From: Kribbella amoyensis
Lineage (GTDB): Bacteria; Actinomycetota; Actinomycetes; Propionibacteriales; Kribbellaceae
Assembly: GCF_007828865.1 (NCBI RefSeq)
Contig: NZ_VIVK01000001.1
Coordinates: forward strand, 2,170,001 to 2,234,000
Direction: 5' to 3'
Length of the DNA: 64,000 nucleotides
Position numbers and translations under genes: made by a program. Below are positions 25,879 through 34,405 of this stretch, in pieces (position 1 is the stretch's first letter; every line of letters starts with the position of its first letter). The notes below the pieces were generated by a model that ran no database searches, was not told the DNA's origin, and saw only the letters and a program-made list of their open reading frames with translations.

Positions 25879-26336
25879 GCCACCCGGAGGAGAAACTCAC
25901 CGAGCTCGGGCTGAAGCTGCCCGACGTGGCCAAGCCGGTCGCCGCCTACGTCCCGGCGGTCCGCACCGGCAACCTCGTCTACACGTCCGGCCAGCTGCCG
26001 CTGCGGGACGGCACCCTGATCGCCACCGGCAAGGTCGGCGGCGAGGTGACCGCGGAGACGGCCGGCGAGTGCGCCCAGCAGTGCGCGCTCAACGCGCTGG
26101 CCGCGGTCAAGGCCGAGATCGGCGACCTGGCGAACGTGAAGCGCGTCGTCAAGGCGGTCGCGTTCATCGCCTCGACGACCGACTTCACCGGTCAGCCGCT
26201 GGTCGCGAACGGCGCCTCCGAGCTGTTCGGCCAGGTCTTCGGCGAGGCCGGCCAGCACGCCCGGAGCGCGGTCGGCGTGCCGGTGCTGCCGCTGGACGCG
26301 CCGGTCGAGGTCGAACTGATCGTCGAGGTCGCCTGA
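25875..26336 (+). CDS. RidA/YjgF family protein
   Basis: 153 residues. It matches the RidA-like (Rv3678c-type) subgroup: RTGNLVYTSGQLPLRDGTL, AQQCALNALAAVKAEIGDL and VKAVAFIASTTDFTGQPLV. RidA members deaminate reactive enamines and imines from PLP enzymes. The catalytic Arg of true RidA (near RSAVGV, in HARSAVGVPVLP) appears conserved. Coupled upstream to DUF4177 and 2 bp from the Nudix gene. Confidence 0.9.
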   Translation: MSHPEEKLTELGLKLPDVAKPVAAYVPAVRTGNLVYTSGQLPLRDGTLIATGKVGGEVTAETAGECAQQCALNALAAVKAEIGDLANVKRVVKAVAFIASTTDFTGQPLVANGASELFGQVFGEAGQHARSAVGVPVLPLDAPVEVELIVEVA

Positions 26337-26338
26337 CG

Positions 26339-27157
26339 GTGGGCTCGCAGGCCCTGACCGGGCGGATGGCCGACGTCGCGCTGGCGTTCGCCCGGGAGGG
26401 CCGACCGGCCGTCGAGCCGCGCCCGGCGTCCACGGTGATCCTGCTCCGGGACACCGCGGCCGGGCCCGAGGTGTACCTGCTCCGGCGGCAGCGCTCGATG
26501 GCGTTCGCGGCCGGGATGACCGTGTTCCCCGGCGGCCGGGTGGATGCCACGGACTCGACCATCGCCGATTCGTGGGCCGGGCCGCCGCCGGCCTTCTTCG
26601 CGGCCCGGTTCGGCTGCGACGAGCAGACCGCCACGGCGTACGTCGCGGCCGCGGTACGGGAGACGTTCGAGGAGTCCGGGGTCCTCCTGGCCGGGCCGTC
26701 CACCGAGTCGGTCGTCGGCGACACCACCGGGGACGACTGGGAGGCCGACCGGGTCGCGCTGGAGACGCGCGAGCTCGGGTTCGCCGACTTCCTGCACCGG
26801 CGTGGGCTGGTCCTGCGCGCCGATCTGCTCGGTCCCTGGGCGCACTGGATCACGCCGGAGTTCGAGCCCCGGCGGTACGACACGCAGTTCTTCGTGGCCG
26901 CGTTGCCGGCCGGCCAGGTCACCCGGGACGTCACCAGCGAGTCGGACCAGGTCGCCTGGCTCCGTCCGGCCGATGCGGTCGCCGCCGTCGACGTGGCCGA
27001 GTTGCTGATGCTGCCCCCGACGTACCTCTGCTGCGCCGACCTGGTCCCGTACGCCACGGTCGCCGACGTTCTCGCGGCCGCGGCCGACCGGGAGATCCAC
27101 CCGATCCTGCCGGGTCTGCGGGTGGAGGACGAGCAGGCCTACCTGGAGACGCCATGA
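26339..27157 (+). CDS. Nudix hydrolase (NUDT7/NUDT19-like)
   Basis: 272 residues from GTG 26339, only 2 bp after ridA; ATG 26366 is the alternative. The Nudix box is split by an insert: FPGGRVDATD, then about 40 residues later AAVRETFEESGVLLAG. This gap is typical of the NUDT7/19-like group, which cleaves CoA or acyl-CoA derivatives. The C-terminal part (TPEFEPRRYDTQFFVAALP) fits the same group. The exact substrate is unknown. Confidence 0.8.
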   Translation: MGSQALTGRMADVALAFAREGRPAVEPRPASTVILLRDTAAGPEVYLLRRQRSMAFAAGMTVFPGGRVDATDSTIADSWAGPPPAFFAARFGCDEQTATAYVAAAVRETFEESGVLLAGPSTESVVGDTTGDDWEADRVALETRELGFADFLHRRGLVLRADLLGPWAHWITPEFEPRRYDTQFFVAALPAGQVTRDVTSESDQVAWLRPADAVAAVDVAELLMLPPTYLCCADLVPYATVADVLAAAADREIHPILPGLRVEDEQAYLETP

Positions 27158-27942
27158 CCCTCGAACAGGTGACCCCGTACGCCGCCCGCGTGCTGGCCGC
27201 GAACCCCGGCCCGATGACGCTGGACGGCACCAACACTTGGATCCTCCGCGCCCCCGACGCGGACCGCGCGGTCGTGGTCGACCCCGGTCCGTTGCTCACC
27301 GAGCACCTGCGAGCCGTCCTCGACGCGGTCGCGGCGGCCGGGGCGACCGTCGACACGGTGCTGCTGACGCACAACCACCCGGACCACTCAGAGGGCGCGG
27401 CCTGGTTCGCGAGCGAGGCGAACTGCGGGATCCGCTCGGTCGACCCGGCGTTCCGGGTCCCGACGGATCACGCGCACGGCCTCAGCGAGGGCGACGTGAT
27501 CGCGGCCGGCGAGCTGCGGATCGAGGTGCTGCCGACGCCCGGTCACACCCTCGACTCGGTCTGCTTCTGGCTGCCGCAGGACGGTTCGCTGCTCACCGGG
27601 GACACGGTGCTCGGCCGCGGTACGTCGGTGGTCGCGTATCCGGACGGTGCCCTCGGCCCCTATCTGGAGTCGCTCGAGAAGCTCCGCGCGTTCGCCAATT
27701 CACCGGCCGGCGTGGAGCGGTTGCTCCCCGGCCACGGTCCCGTCATCGACGACCCGGCCGGCGTGCTGACGTACTACCTCGACCACCGCCGCGAACGCCT
27801 CGACCAGGTCCGCGCGGCCGTTGCCGCCGGCCACACCACCCCCGAGGCGGTCGTCGAACACGTCTACGCCGATGTGGACCGTACCCTCTGGCCCGCCGCC
27901 GAACGCTCGGTACGTGCCCAGCTCCAGTACCTGAACGACTGA
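27154..27942 (+). CDS. Metallo-beta-lactamase fold hydrolase (LACTB2-like)
   Basis: 262 residues. The metal motif THNHPDHSEG, a later PTPGHTLDSVCFW histidine, LTGDTVLGRG aspartate and LLPGHGPVI histidine give a full two-zinc site. The C-terminal helical extension (DHRRERLDQVRAAVAAGHTT) is that of LACTB2/RNase-like and glyoxalase II-like members. It corresponds to M. tuberculosis Rv3677c. ATGA overlap (27154-27157) with the Nudix gene makes it the last gene of the operon. Confidence 0.88.
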   Translation: MTLEQVTPYAARVLAANPGPMTLDGTNTWILRAPDADRAVVVDPGPLLTEHLRAVLDAVAAAGATVDTVLLTHNHPDHSEGAAWFASEANCGIRSVDPAFRVPTDHAHGLSEGDVIAAGELRIEVLPTPGHTLDSVCFWLPQDGSLLTGDTVLGRGTSVVAYPDGALGPYLESLEKLRAFANSPAGVERLLPGHGPVIDDPAGVLTYYLDHRRERLDQVRAAVAAGHTTPEAVVEHVYADVDRTLWPAAERSVRAQLQYLND

Positions 27943-28030
27943 CCCACCCCACCCCCCGCCCCCACCCGCCCCCCCCACCCCCCCCGGCCCCCCACCCGGC
28001 CGCGCCGCCCCGCCCCCTCGCGCTCGGCAT
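27943..28030. repeat. C-rich low-complexity tract
   Basis: Downstream of the metallo-beta-lactamase stop is a run of almost pure C with scattered A and G, best between about 27945 and 28000, including several stretches of eight C. It has no coding pattern. It may be a slippage tract, a G-quadruplex former on the minus strand, or a decayed terminator. Confidence 0.75.
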
Positions 28031-28032
28031 CT

Positions 28033-28113
28033 GATGGGTTAACGCACTAGGTGAAGGGTTGGCCCACCGGATTTCCGTTGGCCAACCATGGACGTCGCGG
28101 GTTAACCCAGCAA
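28033..28113. repeat. Left copy of a stem-loop repeat flanking the DUF559 gene
   Basis: About 80 bp containing GGGTTAAC (28036-28043), a stem GGTTGGCC/GGCCAACC (28057-28064 and 28080-28087) and the palindrome GGGTTAACCC (28099-28108), followed by AGCA. The same elements in the same order occur at 29211-29291. Both copies are direct repeats and each is close to a palindrome. Confidence 0.85.
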
Positions 28114-28198
28114 ACGCCGCCCAGTGGGGTTGGGGTGGTTATCCACAGGGGAGCCGGCCGGGGAGGCAGGGTGGCGTCGGAATGCGGATGCTTGGCTG

Positions 28199-29146
28199 GT
28201 GAATCGGAAGTTGAGCCGCGTGGCAGCGGGGCAGGGCGGCGTGTTCAGCCGTCGGCAGGCGCTCGCGTGCGGGTACACGGTCCAGGCCATGCAGGCCCGC
28301 CTTGCCGACGGACGCTGGGAGCGGATCCGGTACGGCCAGTACGCCGAGTCGCTCGACCTGAGCCACCTTCCGAGGTGGGAGCGGGAGCGTGTTCGCCACG
28401 AGCGGCTGGTCCACGCGGCGGTGAACTCGATGCGACCGGGCAGCGTTGCCGTCAGCCACCAGTCGGCAGCCGTGATCCACGGTGCTCCGACCTGGGGTCT
28501 GGAGCTCGAGGAGGCCCACCTGACCCGGCTGGAGGATCTGCGCAGCGGACGGCTTGCTCAAGTACGGCATCACCGCGGCACCCTGACGCCGGCAGATCTC
28601 ACCGAGATTCGCGGGCTCCGCTCAGTCACCGTCGCTCGGGCGTTGGTGGAGACCGCCTGTACTACGTCCTTCGAGGTCGCCGTTGTCCTGGCCGACGCCT
28701 TGTGCAGACTTCGGTCGCCAGACGAGGACGAGTTCGATCGTCTGGCCCGGATGTTCGAGTTCTGGCCCGGCAGTACGACGGCCCGCGCGGCCCTGGCCTT
28801 CCGCGATCCGCAGGCAGAATCCGTCGGCGAGTCACGGCTCCGGGTCCTGATGCACAACGAAGGCCTGCCCGCACCGCTGCTCCAGATGCCGATCAGGGAC
28901 GCGGCCGGGTTGATCGGGCGTGTCGACTTCTTCTTCCCCGGCGATCACACGGTGGTCGAATTCGACGGCCTGCTGAAGTACGCCGACGGGTCGGCCGACG
29001 TCCTGGTCCGTGAGAAGAACCGAGAGGACCGGTTGCGCGGGCTGGGACTGGAGGTCGTCCGTGTCACCTGGCCCGAGCTCGGCCGACCGGAACAAGTCGC
29101 CATCCGCATCCGGCAAGCCTTCACCCGCGCCCGCCGATCCGCCTGA
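28199..29146 (+). CDS. DUF559-type (PD-(D/E)XK) putative nuclease with AbiEi-like N-terminus
   Basis: About 315 residues from GTG 28199; a GTG at 28124 is also in frame, and neither has a good ribosome-binding site. Residues 1-75 (QGGVFSRRQALACGYTVQAM) form a winged helix like the AbiEi antitoxin N-terminal domain. The C-terminal 100 residues carry RVDFFFPGDHTVVEFDGLLKY and RLRGLGLEVVRVTWPEL, the VDF-EFDG-K core of DUF559/VSR-like nucleases. Such proteins occur in many copies in actinobacterial genomes, with unknown job. This one interrupts the conserved block before crp and is flanked by paired stem-loop repeats, which suggests it moved in. Confidence 0.75.
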   Translation: MNRKLSRVAAGQGGVFSRRQALACGYTVQAMQARLADGRWERIRYGQYAESLDLSHLPRWERERVRHERLVHAAVNSMRPGSVAVSHQSAAVIHGAPTWGLELEEAHLTRLEDLRSGRLAQVRHHRGTLTPADLTEIRGLRSVTVARALVETACTTSFEVAVVLADALCRLRSPDEDEFDRLARMFEFWPGSTTARAALAFRDPQAESVGESRLRVLMHNEGLPAPLLQMPIRDAAGLIGRVDFFFPGDHTVVEFDGLLKYADGSADVLVREKNREDRLRGLGLEVVRVTWPELGRPEQVAIRIRQAFTRARRSA

Positions 29147-29210
29147 CCAATCCCCGACCACGCCCGCCGTCCCCGCCGTCCCACCTGCCCGACTCGAACT
29201 ACTGGAACTT

Positions 29211-29291
29211 GGTGGGTTTACCCGGCCAGTATCGGGTTGGCCCACCAGATTCTCGTGGGCCAACCCGCAATCCGATGGGTTAACCCAGCAC
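29211..29291. repeat. Right copy of the stem-loop repeat flanking the DUF559 gene
   Basis: Contains GGGTTTACC, a 13-bp perfect stem (CGGGTTGGCCCAC at 29233-29245 and complement 29255-29267, 9-nt loop), then GGGTTAACCC (29277-29286) and AGCA. It aligns with 28033-28113 over its full length with several changes, and its stem is more intact. Confidence 0.85.
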
Positions 29292-29358
29292 GCGCGCAGG
29301 CCGTCAGCGGACGGGTCCTGGGCGGGGAGGCGGGATGTCCGTTGAGGGGTGTGTGGGG

Positions 29359-30036
29359 CTAGCGGGCCCGCCGCTGTAGGCGTTCGACGTCCAGCAGGAC
29401 GACGGACCGCGGTTCGAGCCGGACCCAGCCGCGGGAGGCGAAGTCGGCGAGCGCCTTGTTCACGGTTTCGCGGGAGGCGCCGACCAGCTGGGCCAGCTCC
29501 TCCTGGGTGAGGTCGTGGTGGACGTGGACACCGTCGTCGGCGGTCCGGCCGAAGCGGCTGGCCAGGTCGAGCAGGGCCTTGGCGACGCGGCCGGGTACGT
29601 CGGAGAAGACCAGGTCGGCCACGACGTCGGAGACCTTGCGCAGCCGGGAGGCCAGCTGGAGGAGGAGGCCGCGGGCAACTTCCGGCCGGCCGGCCAGCCA
29701 GCGGAGCAGCTCGTCGTGGGTCAGCGACATCATCGACGCGTCGGTGACCGCGGTGACGGTGGCCGAGCGCGGGCCCGGGTCGAACAGGGACAGCTCACCG
29801 AACATCTGGCCCGGGCCGAGCACGGCGATCAGGTTCTCCCGGCCGTCGGCCGAGGTCCGGCCGAGCTTGACCTTGCCCTCGATCACCACGAACAGCCGGT
29901 CCCCGGAGTCGCCCTCGTGGAACAGCACCTGGCCGCGACGCAGCCGGTTCTCGGTCATCGACGCGGCCAGCGCGTCGGCCGCCTCGTCGTCGAGCTGAGT
30001 GAAGAGCGGTGCCTGTCGGAGCACTGCGGCGTCCAC
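29359..30036 (-). CDS. crp: Crp/Fnr-family global regulator (Crp)
   Basis: 225 residues. GTG 30036 follows a near-ideal GAGGAGG. The cyclic nucleotide-binding domain ([39 protein letters not shown]) keeps the phosphate-binding cassette with GELSLF and PRSAT. The C-terminal winged helix has [19 protein letters not shown], the recognition helix of actinobacterial Crp. The length matches M. tuberculosis Rv3676 (224 residues). Expected to bind cAMP and the GTGA-N6-TCAC site; such a site lies at ponA in this window. Confidence 0.95.
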   Translation of the reverse strand: MDAAVLRQAPLFTQLDDEAADALAASMTENRLRRGQVLFHEGDSGDRLFVVIEGKVKLGRTSADGRENLIAVLGPGQMFGELSLFDPGPRSATVTAVTDASMMSLTHDELLRWLAGRPEVARGLLLQLASRLRKVSDVVADLVFSDVPGRVAKALLDLASRFGRTADDGVHVHHDLTQEELAQLVGASRETVNKALADFASRGWVRLEPRSVVLLDVERLQRRAR

Positions 30037-30170
30037 GTTTGGGCCTCCTCGGACCTCGAGCACGTCGTTCGGCCGGGCTTACGAACCCGTCCGGCACCGG
30101 GTGGGTCACACTCGGTCGCCCCAAAACCGTAGCCCCTCGGGTGTCGGCACCGCCACGTAGGCTGGCCTCC

Positions 30171-30959
30171 ATGCCCACCCAGCGTGTCGCGGACCCGAAC
30201 CCGCACCCGGTCCCGAGCCCCGTTCTCGACCCGGTCGTGAAACTGCCGCGGAAGGCGCCGGTGTACGCCGACGAGACCCCGACCCAGCTGGTCCGCCGGG
30301 CCCGGAAGATGCACAAGGTGCTCACCGAGACGTACCCGGACGCTCACTGCGAGCTGGACTTCGGCACCCCGCTGGAGCTGCTGGTCGCGACCATCCTGTC
30401 CGCGCAGACCACCGACGTCACGGTCAACAAAGTCACCCCGACCCTGTTCGCGAAGTACCCGACCGCCCAGGCGTACGCCGAGGCCGACCGGGACGAGCTG
30501 GAGGCGATCCTCAAGCCGACCGGGTTCTTCCGGGCCAAGACGAACAGCCTGATGAAGCTCGGCCAGGCCCTGGTGGACGACTACGACGGCGTGGTCCCCG
30601 GCAAGCTGGAGGAGCTGGTCAAGCTCCCCGGCACCGGCCGCAAGACCGCGAACGTGGTGCTCGGCAACGCCTTCGGGGTCCCCGGCATCACCGTCGACAC
30701 CCACTTCGGCCGGCTGGTCCGCCGGTTCGGCTGGACCGAGGAGGAGGACCCGGTCAAGGTCGAGCACCTGATCGGGGCGCTGTTCCCGAAGAAGGACTGG
30801 ACCATGTTGTCGCACCGGCTGATCTTCCACGGCCGGCGCCGCTGCCACGCCAAGAAGCCGGCCTGCGGGGCCTGCCCGATCGCCCAGTGGTGCCCGTCCT
30901 ACGGCACCGGCCCGACCGACCCGGAGCTGGCGCGGAAGCTGGTCAAGGTCCCGGCGTGA
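30171..30959 (+). CDS. nth: Endonuclease III
   Basis: 262 residues. A helix-hairpin-helix motif ([19 protein letters not shown]) holds catalytic Lys158, and VDTHFGR holds Asp176. The C-terminal [4Fe-4S] cluster is Cys225-X6-Cys232-X2-Cys235-X5-Cys241. It removes oxidised pyrimidines and cuts abasic sites. Divergent from crp by 134 bp; its stop overlaps the lipoprotein gene start by GTGA (30956-30959). Confidence 0.95.
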   Translation: MPTQRVADPNPHPVPSPVLDPVVKLPRKAPVYADETPTQLVRRARKMHKVLTETYPDAHCELDFGTPLELLVATILSAQTTDVTVNKVTPTLFAKYPTAQAYAEADRDELEAILKPTGFFRAKTNSLMKLGQALVDDYDGVVPGKLEELVKLPGTGRKTANVVLGNAFGVPGITVDTHFGRLVRRFGWTEEEDPVKVEHLIGALFPKKDWTMLSHRLIFHGRRRCHAKKPACGACPIAQWCPSYGTGPTDPELARKLVKVPA

Positions 30960-31537
30960 GGTTCCGGTCCCGTACTCCGCTCGCGGTCGTCGCCGCTGCG
31001 CTGCTGCTGCTCGCGGTGGGCTGCGGAGAGGACAAGGCAGGCAGTACACCGGAGGCCACGGGGACCGCGGCCAAGCTGGTGCCGTGTCCGGTGACGGAGT
31101 CGAAACCCCCGGTGAGCAACGGGTTGCCGGACATCAGCCTGCCGTGTCTCGGCGACGGCCCGGACGTCCGGCTCGCCGATCTGCGCGGTCCACTGCTGAT
31201 CAACGTCTGGGCCCAGTGGTGCGGCCCATGTCGCGAGGAAGCGCCGTACCTGGCCGAGTTGCGGAAGAAGGCCGCCGGCAAGGTCCAGTTGTTCGGCGTG
31301 GACTACTTGGATCCGCGCCGGGAGCTCGCGGTGAAGTTCGCGGCCGAGGAGGGCCTGGAGTACCCGCACCTCGTCGACTCGGAGAAGCAACTCCAGCGGC
31401 CGCTGCGGATCGGCGGGCCACCGCTGACCGCGTTCGTCGACGCGAAGGGCGCCGTGGTCTACGTCCACCGCAGCGTGTTCACCTCGCAGCAGCAGCTGGA
31501 CGACCTGGTCAGGGAGAAACTGGGGGTGTCCTGGTGA
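30956..31537 (+). CDS. TlpA/ResA-like thioredoxin-fold lipoprotein
   Basis: 193 residues from GTG 30956. Lipobox LAVGC places the lipid-anchored cysteine at residue 23. The thioredoxin domain has [10 protein letters not shown] (Cys89, Cys92) and [10 protein letters not shown] with the cis-proline. Two more cysteines (44 and 64) precede the domain. It works outside the membrane, probably as a thiol-disulfide reductase like M. tuberculosis Rv3673c. Translationally coupled to nth and to the Nudix gene by GTGA overlaps. Confidence 0.88.
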   Translation: MRFRSRTPLAVVAAALLLLAVGCGEDKAGSTPEATGTAAKLVPCPVTESKPPVSNGLPDISLPCLGDGPDVRLADLRGPLLINVWAQWCGPCREEAPYLAELRKKAAGKVQLFGVDYLDPRRELAVKFAAEEGLEYPHLVDSEKQLQRPLRIGGPPLTAFVDAKGAVVYVHRSVFTSQQQLDDLVREKLGVSW

Positions 31538-32304
31538 GGACCAGCGTCAGCTTCGACATCGAGCTCCCGGCCTGGCTGCACACCCTGGCGAAGGCCTCGA
31601 AAGCCGTTGATCCACAGGAGTTGTCCCGCTTTCTCCCACCCGACGACCCGGCCGTCCGGCAGTCCGCCGTTCTCATCTTGCTTGCCGATGGCAACGAGGA
31701 GGACGGCCCGGACGTCCTCCTGACCGAGCGGGCGTGGACGTTGCGTTCGCACGCGGGCCAGATGGCGTTCCCCGGTGGCCGGTCCGACCCCGAGGACGGG
31801 CCCGGTGTCCTCGGCCTGATCCGGACCGCGTTGCGCGAGGGCGAGGAGGAGACCGGGCTGGACCCGGCCGGCGTGGACGTGTTCACGGTCTGGCCGGCGT
31901 TGTGGGTGCCGGTCAGCAACTTCGGGGTGAATCCGGTGGTCGGCTGGTGGCGGACGCCGTCGCCGGTCGCGGTCGTCGACCCGGCCGAGGTGGCCTCGGT
32001 GCACCGGGTCGCGATCGGTGCGCTGGCCGATCCGGCGAACCGGGTGAGCTGCCTGCACCCGTCCGGGTTCACCGGTCCCGCGTTCCGGATCGGGGACCTC
32101 TTCATCTGGGGTTTCACCGCCGGGCTGCTGGACAAAATGCTGATCCTCGGCGGCTGGGCGCGCGACTGGGACCCGGCCCACGTCGTACCGTTGCCCGACC
32201 GCCTGGTCGAAGCGGCCTGGCGGAGTGAGGGTAGGCGGGCCGAGGACGTGCGGCGGATGACCGCCATCGAGCACGATCTCGGCCGTGGAGAGGGTGTGGA
32301 GTGA
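31534..32304 (+). CDS. CoA pyrophosphatase-type Nudix hydrolase
   Basis: 256 residues from GTG 31534. LLTERAWTLRSHAGQMAFPG is the CoA-specific (NUDT7/UPF0035) signature, directly before the Nudix box GGRSDPEDG...ALREGEEETGLDP. The family cleaves CoA and derivatives to phosphopantetheine and 3',5'-ADP. Equivalent to Rv3672c in the mycobacterial locus. Overlaps marP by GTGA (32301-32304). Confidence 0.9.
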   Translation: MRTSVSFDIELPAWLHTLAKASKAVDPQELSRFLPPDDPAVRQSAVLILLADGNEEDGPDVLLTERAWTLRSHAGQMAFPGGRSDPEDGPGVLGLIRTALREGEEETGLDPAGVDVFTVWPALWVPVSNFGVNPVVGWWRTPSPVAVVDPAEVASVHRVAIGALADPANRVSCLHPSGFTGPAFRIGDLFIWGFTAGLLDKMLILGGWARDWDPAHVVPLPDRLVEAAWRSEGRRAEDVRRMTAIEHDLGRGEGVE

Positions 32305-33473
32305 GCGGACTCGATATCGCGCTGCTGGTCGTGACCGGGCTGGTGGCGATCTCCGGGTACGTCGAGGGCTTCGTGCTGGGCGCCTGCGCGACGCTCGGGC
32401 TGCTCGGCGGGGCCGCGCTCGGCGTCTGGGGAGTGCCGCGGATCCTGGACAACTTCTCACCCAGCGTCGAGGTGTCGTTCGCGGCCCTGGTCCTGGTGGT
32501 GCTGCTGGCCTCGATCGGCCGGACCATCGGCGCGGTGCTCGGCTCCCGGCTGAGGAACAAGATCTCCTGGAAACCGGTCAAGGCAGTCGACGCCCTCGGT
32601 GGTGCCGTGCTCGCTGCCGTCTCGGTGCTGATCGTCTCCTGGGTGCTCGGCGTCGCGGTCAGCGGCGCGCGGATCCCGAGCGTCACGTCGGCGGTCCGCG
32701 GTTCGCAGGTCCTCGCGAAGGTGGACGAGGTCCTCCCCGGCGAGGCCGATCGCGCGTTGCAGGCGTTCAACGACGTGGTCAACACCGACCTCTTCCCGCG
32801 CTTCCTCGACCCGTTCGTGCCGGAGCGGATCCGCGAGACCCAGCCACCGGACGCCGGGATCGCCCGGACCCCGGACGTCCGCGCGGTGTACAGCCGGATC
32901 GCGAAGGTCACCGGCGTGGCGAACTGCTCCCGCGGCCTGGAGGGATCCGGGTTCGTCTACGCCCCGCAGCGGGTGATGACCAATGCGCACGTCGTCGCCG
33001 GGGTCAGCTCGCCCAAGGTCGAGGTCAACGGCCGCGCGTACGACGCGAAGGTGGTGCTGTTCGACCCGGGCGTGGACGTGGCCGTGCTGTACGTCCCGAA
33101 GCTCAACGTGCAACCGCTGAAGTTCGACCCGGCCGGCAAGGCCGACGCGGCCGCCGTCGTCCTCGGGTACCCGGAGAACGGCCCATTCGACTCCGAGCCG
33201 GCCCGGATCCGGTCCGAGGAACGCCTCCGCGGCCCGGACATCTACGGCGATCGCACGGTCACCCGGCACGCCTTCTCGATCTGGGCCTCGGTCCGCCCGG
33301 GCAACTCCGGCGGCCCGCTGATCTCCCCGCGCGGCACGGTGTACGGCGTCGTCTTCGCCGCCTCCGTGGAGGACAACCGCACCGGCTACGTCCTCACCGC
33401 CGAGCAGGTCGCGGAGAACGCCGCCGCCGGCGCCCGCTCGACCCAGGAAGTCTCCACCCGCACCTGCACCTGA
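32301..33473 (+). CDS. marP: MarP-type membrane serine protease (CvpA-trypsin fusion)
   Basis: 390 residues from GTG 32301. Four CvpA-like transmembrane helices fill residues 5-125. The extracytoplasmic trypsin domain has His230 (TNAHVVAG), Asp259 (DPGVDVAVL) and Ser336 (RPGNSGGPL). Cys209 and Cys389 match the disulfide that activates M. tuberculosis MarP (Rv3671c). MarP protects acid- or oxidant-stressed cells by processing peptidoglycan enzymes. It is last in the GTGA-coupled nth-marP operon. Confidence 0.93.
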   Translation: MSGLDIALLVVTGLVAISGYVEGFVLGACATLGLLGGAALGVWGVPRILDNFSPSVEVSFAALVLVVLLASIGRTIGAVLGSRLRNKISWKPVKAVDALGGAVLAAVSVLIVSWVLGVAVSGARIPSVTSAVRGSQVLAKVDEVLPGEADRALQAFNDVVNTDLFPRFLDPFVPERIRETQPPDAGIARTPDVRAVYSRIAKVTGVANCSRGLEGSGFVYAPQRVMTNAHVVAGVSSPKVEVNGRAYDAKVVLFDPGVDVAVLYVPKLNVQPLKFDPAGKADAAAVVLGYPENGPFDSEPARIRSEERLRGPDIYGDRTVTRHAFSIWASVRPGNSGGPLISPRGTVYGVVFAASVEDNRTGYVLTAEQVAENAAAGARSTQEVSTRTCT

Positions 33474-33493
33474 GTACGGCCGTCAGCTGCCGG

Positions 33494-34405
33494 TCAGGAC
33501 GGCAGCGAGCGCAACCAGTCCAGCAGTACCCGGCTGAACTCTGCCGGTGACTCCTCGTGCGGGAAGTGCCCGGCGCTGGTCAGCACCTCGTGACGGAGGG
33601 GGCCGGTGACCAGCTTTGGTGGGAGCACGGCGCTCTCCGGGGCGAGCGCGCTGTCCTTGCCGCCGTTCAGTTGGAGGACGGGAACCGTGACCGGCTCGCG
33701 CATGCGGGCCGAGAACCGGCGGCCGTCCGAGCGCAGCCGGGACCGGACGAACCACCGGTGGTACTCCAGCGCGCAGTGCGGTGCCGGCCAGACCTGCAGA
33801 GCCGCGCGGTACCGACGGGAGGCCTCGGCATCCGGGAACTGACCGCCGGGCGCGGACCAGGATCGGAGCAACCGCTCGATGTGGATGCCGTCGTGCGCGA
33901 GGAGACGGCGCTCCGGCAGGATCGGCAGCTGGAACCAGCCCACCTGCGCCACCGATCGCGGTCGCCCGGAGCGCATCAGCAACAGCGGATGTGGAGCCGA
34001 CACCGCGGCCAGCGCGCGGACCTGCCGGGGCGCGAGCACGGCCGCCGACCAGCCGACGAACCCGCCCCACCCGTGCCCGACGACAACCGCATTGGTCGCA
34101 CCGAGCGACCTGATCACCCCGGACACATCGGCCGCCACCGTGAACGGGTCGTACCCTCGCGGCGTCTTGTCGCTGGCCCCGTACCCGCGCAGGTCCATCG
34201 CGACCGCGCGGTACCCGGCCTCGGCGATCACCGGCAGCTGATGCCGCCAGGCCCACCAGAACTCGGGGAAGCCGTGCAGGAAGAGCACCAGCGGATCGTC
34301 CACCGACCCGCACTCGGCCACATGGAACCGGGCCCCGTTCGCCGCGACCAGCGCATGCGACCAGGGCCCGTCGACGAGCAGGTCGGAGACGCCGGCGGGG
34401 CTCAG
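33494..34405 (-). CDS. Epoxide-hydrolase-like alpha/beta hydrolase (EphE-type), probable CTG start
   Basis: The conserved body has LFLHGFPEFWWAWRHQL (oxyanion hole HGFPE), GHGWGGFVGW (here Gly-Trp-Gly at the nucleophile elbow, GHGWGG, with Trp in place of the usual Asp or Ser) and TSAGHFPHEE (catalytic His). The usual N-terminus GPWSHALVAANGARFHVAE is present in frame upstream of the first GTG (34321), with no ATG, GTG or TTG before it. The only plausible start is CTG 34405, which overlaps the upstream stop as CTGA. From there the protein is 303 residues. The position matches ephE (Rv3670). The missing nucleophile makes catalysis doubtful. Confidence 0.75.
   Translation of the reverse strand: MSPAGVSDLLVDGPWSHALVAANGARFHVAECGSVDDPLVLFLHGFPEFWWAWRHQLPVIAEAGYRAVAMDLRGYGASDKTPRGYDPFTVAADVSGVIRSLGATNAVVVGHGWGGFVGWSAAVLAPRQVRALAAVSAPHPLLLMRSGRPRSVAQVGWFQLPILPERRLLAHDGIHIERLLRSWSAPGGQFPDAEASRRYRAALQVWPAPHCALEYHRWFVRSRLRSDGRRFSARMREPVTVPVLQLNGGKDSALAPESAVLPPKLVTGPLRHEVLTSAGHFPHEESPAEFSRVLLDWLRSLPS

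Noticed and set aside
28124..29146. AbiEi/AbiEii abortive-infection toxin-antitoxin pair
   Set aside because: Only the AbiEi-like N-terminal helix-turn-helix is seen, fused to a DUF559 nuclease; no AbiEii nucleotidyltransferase gene lies beside it.
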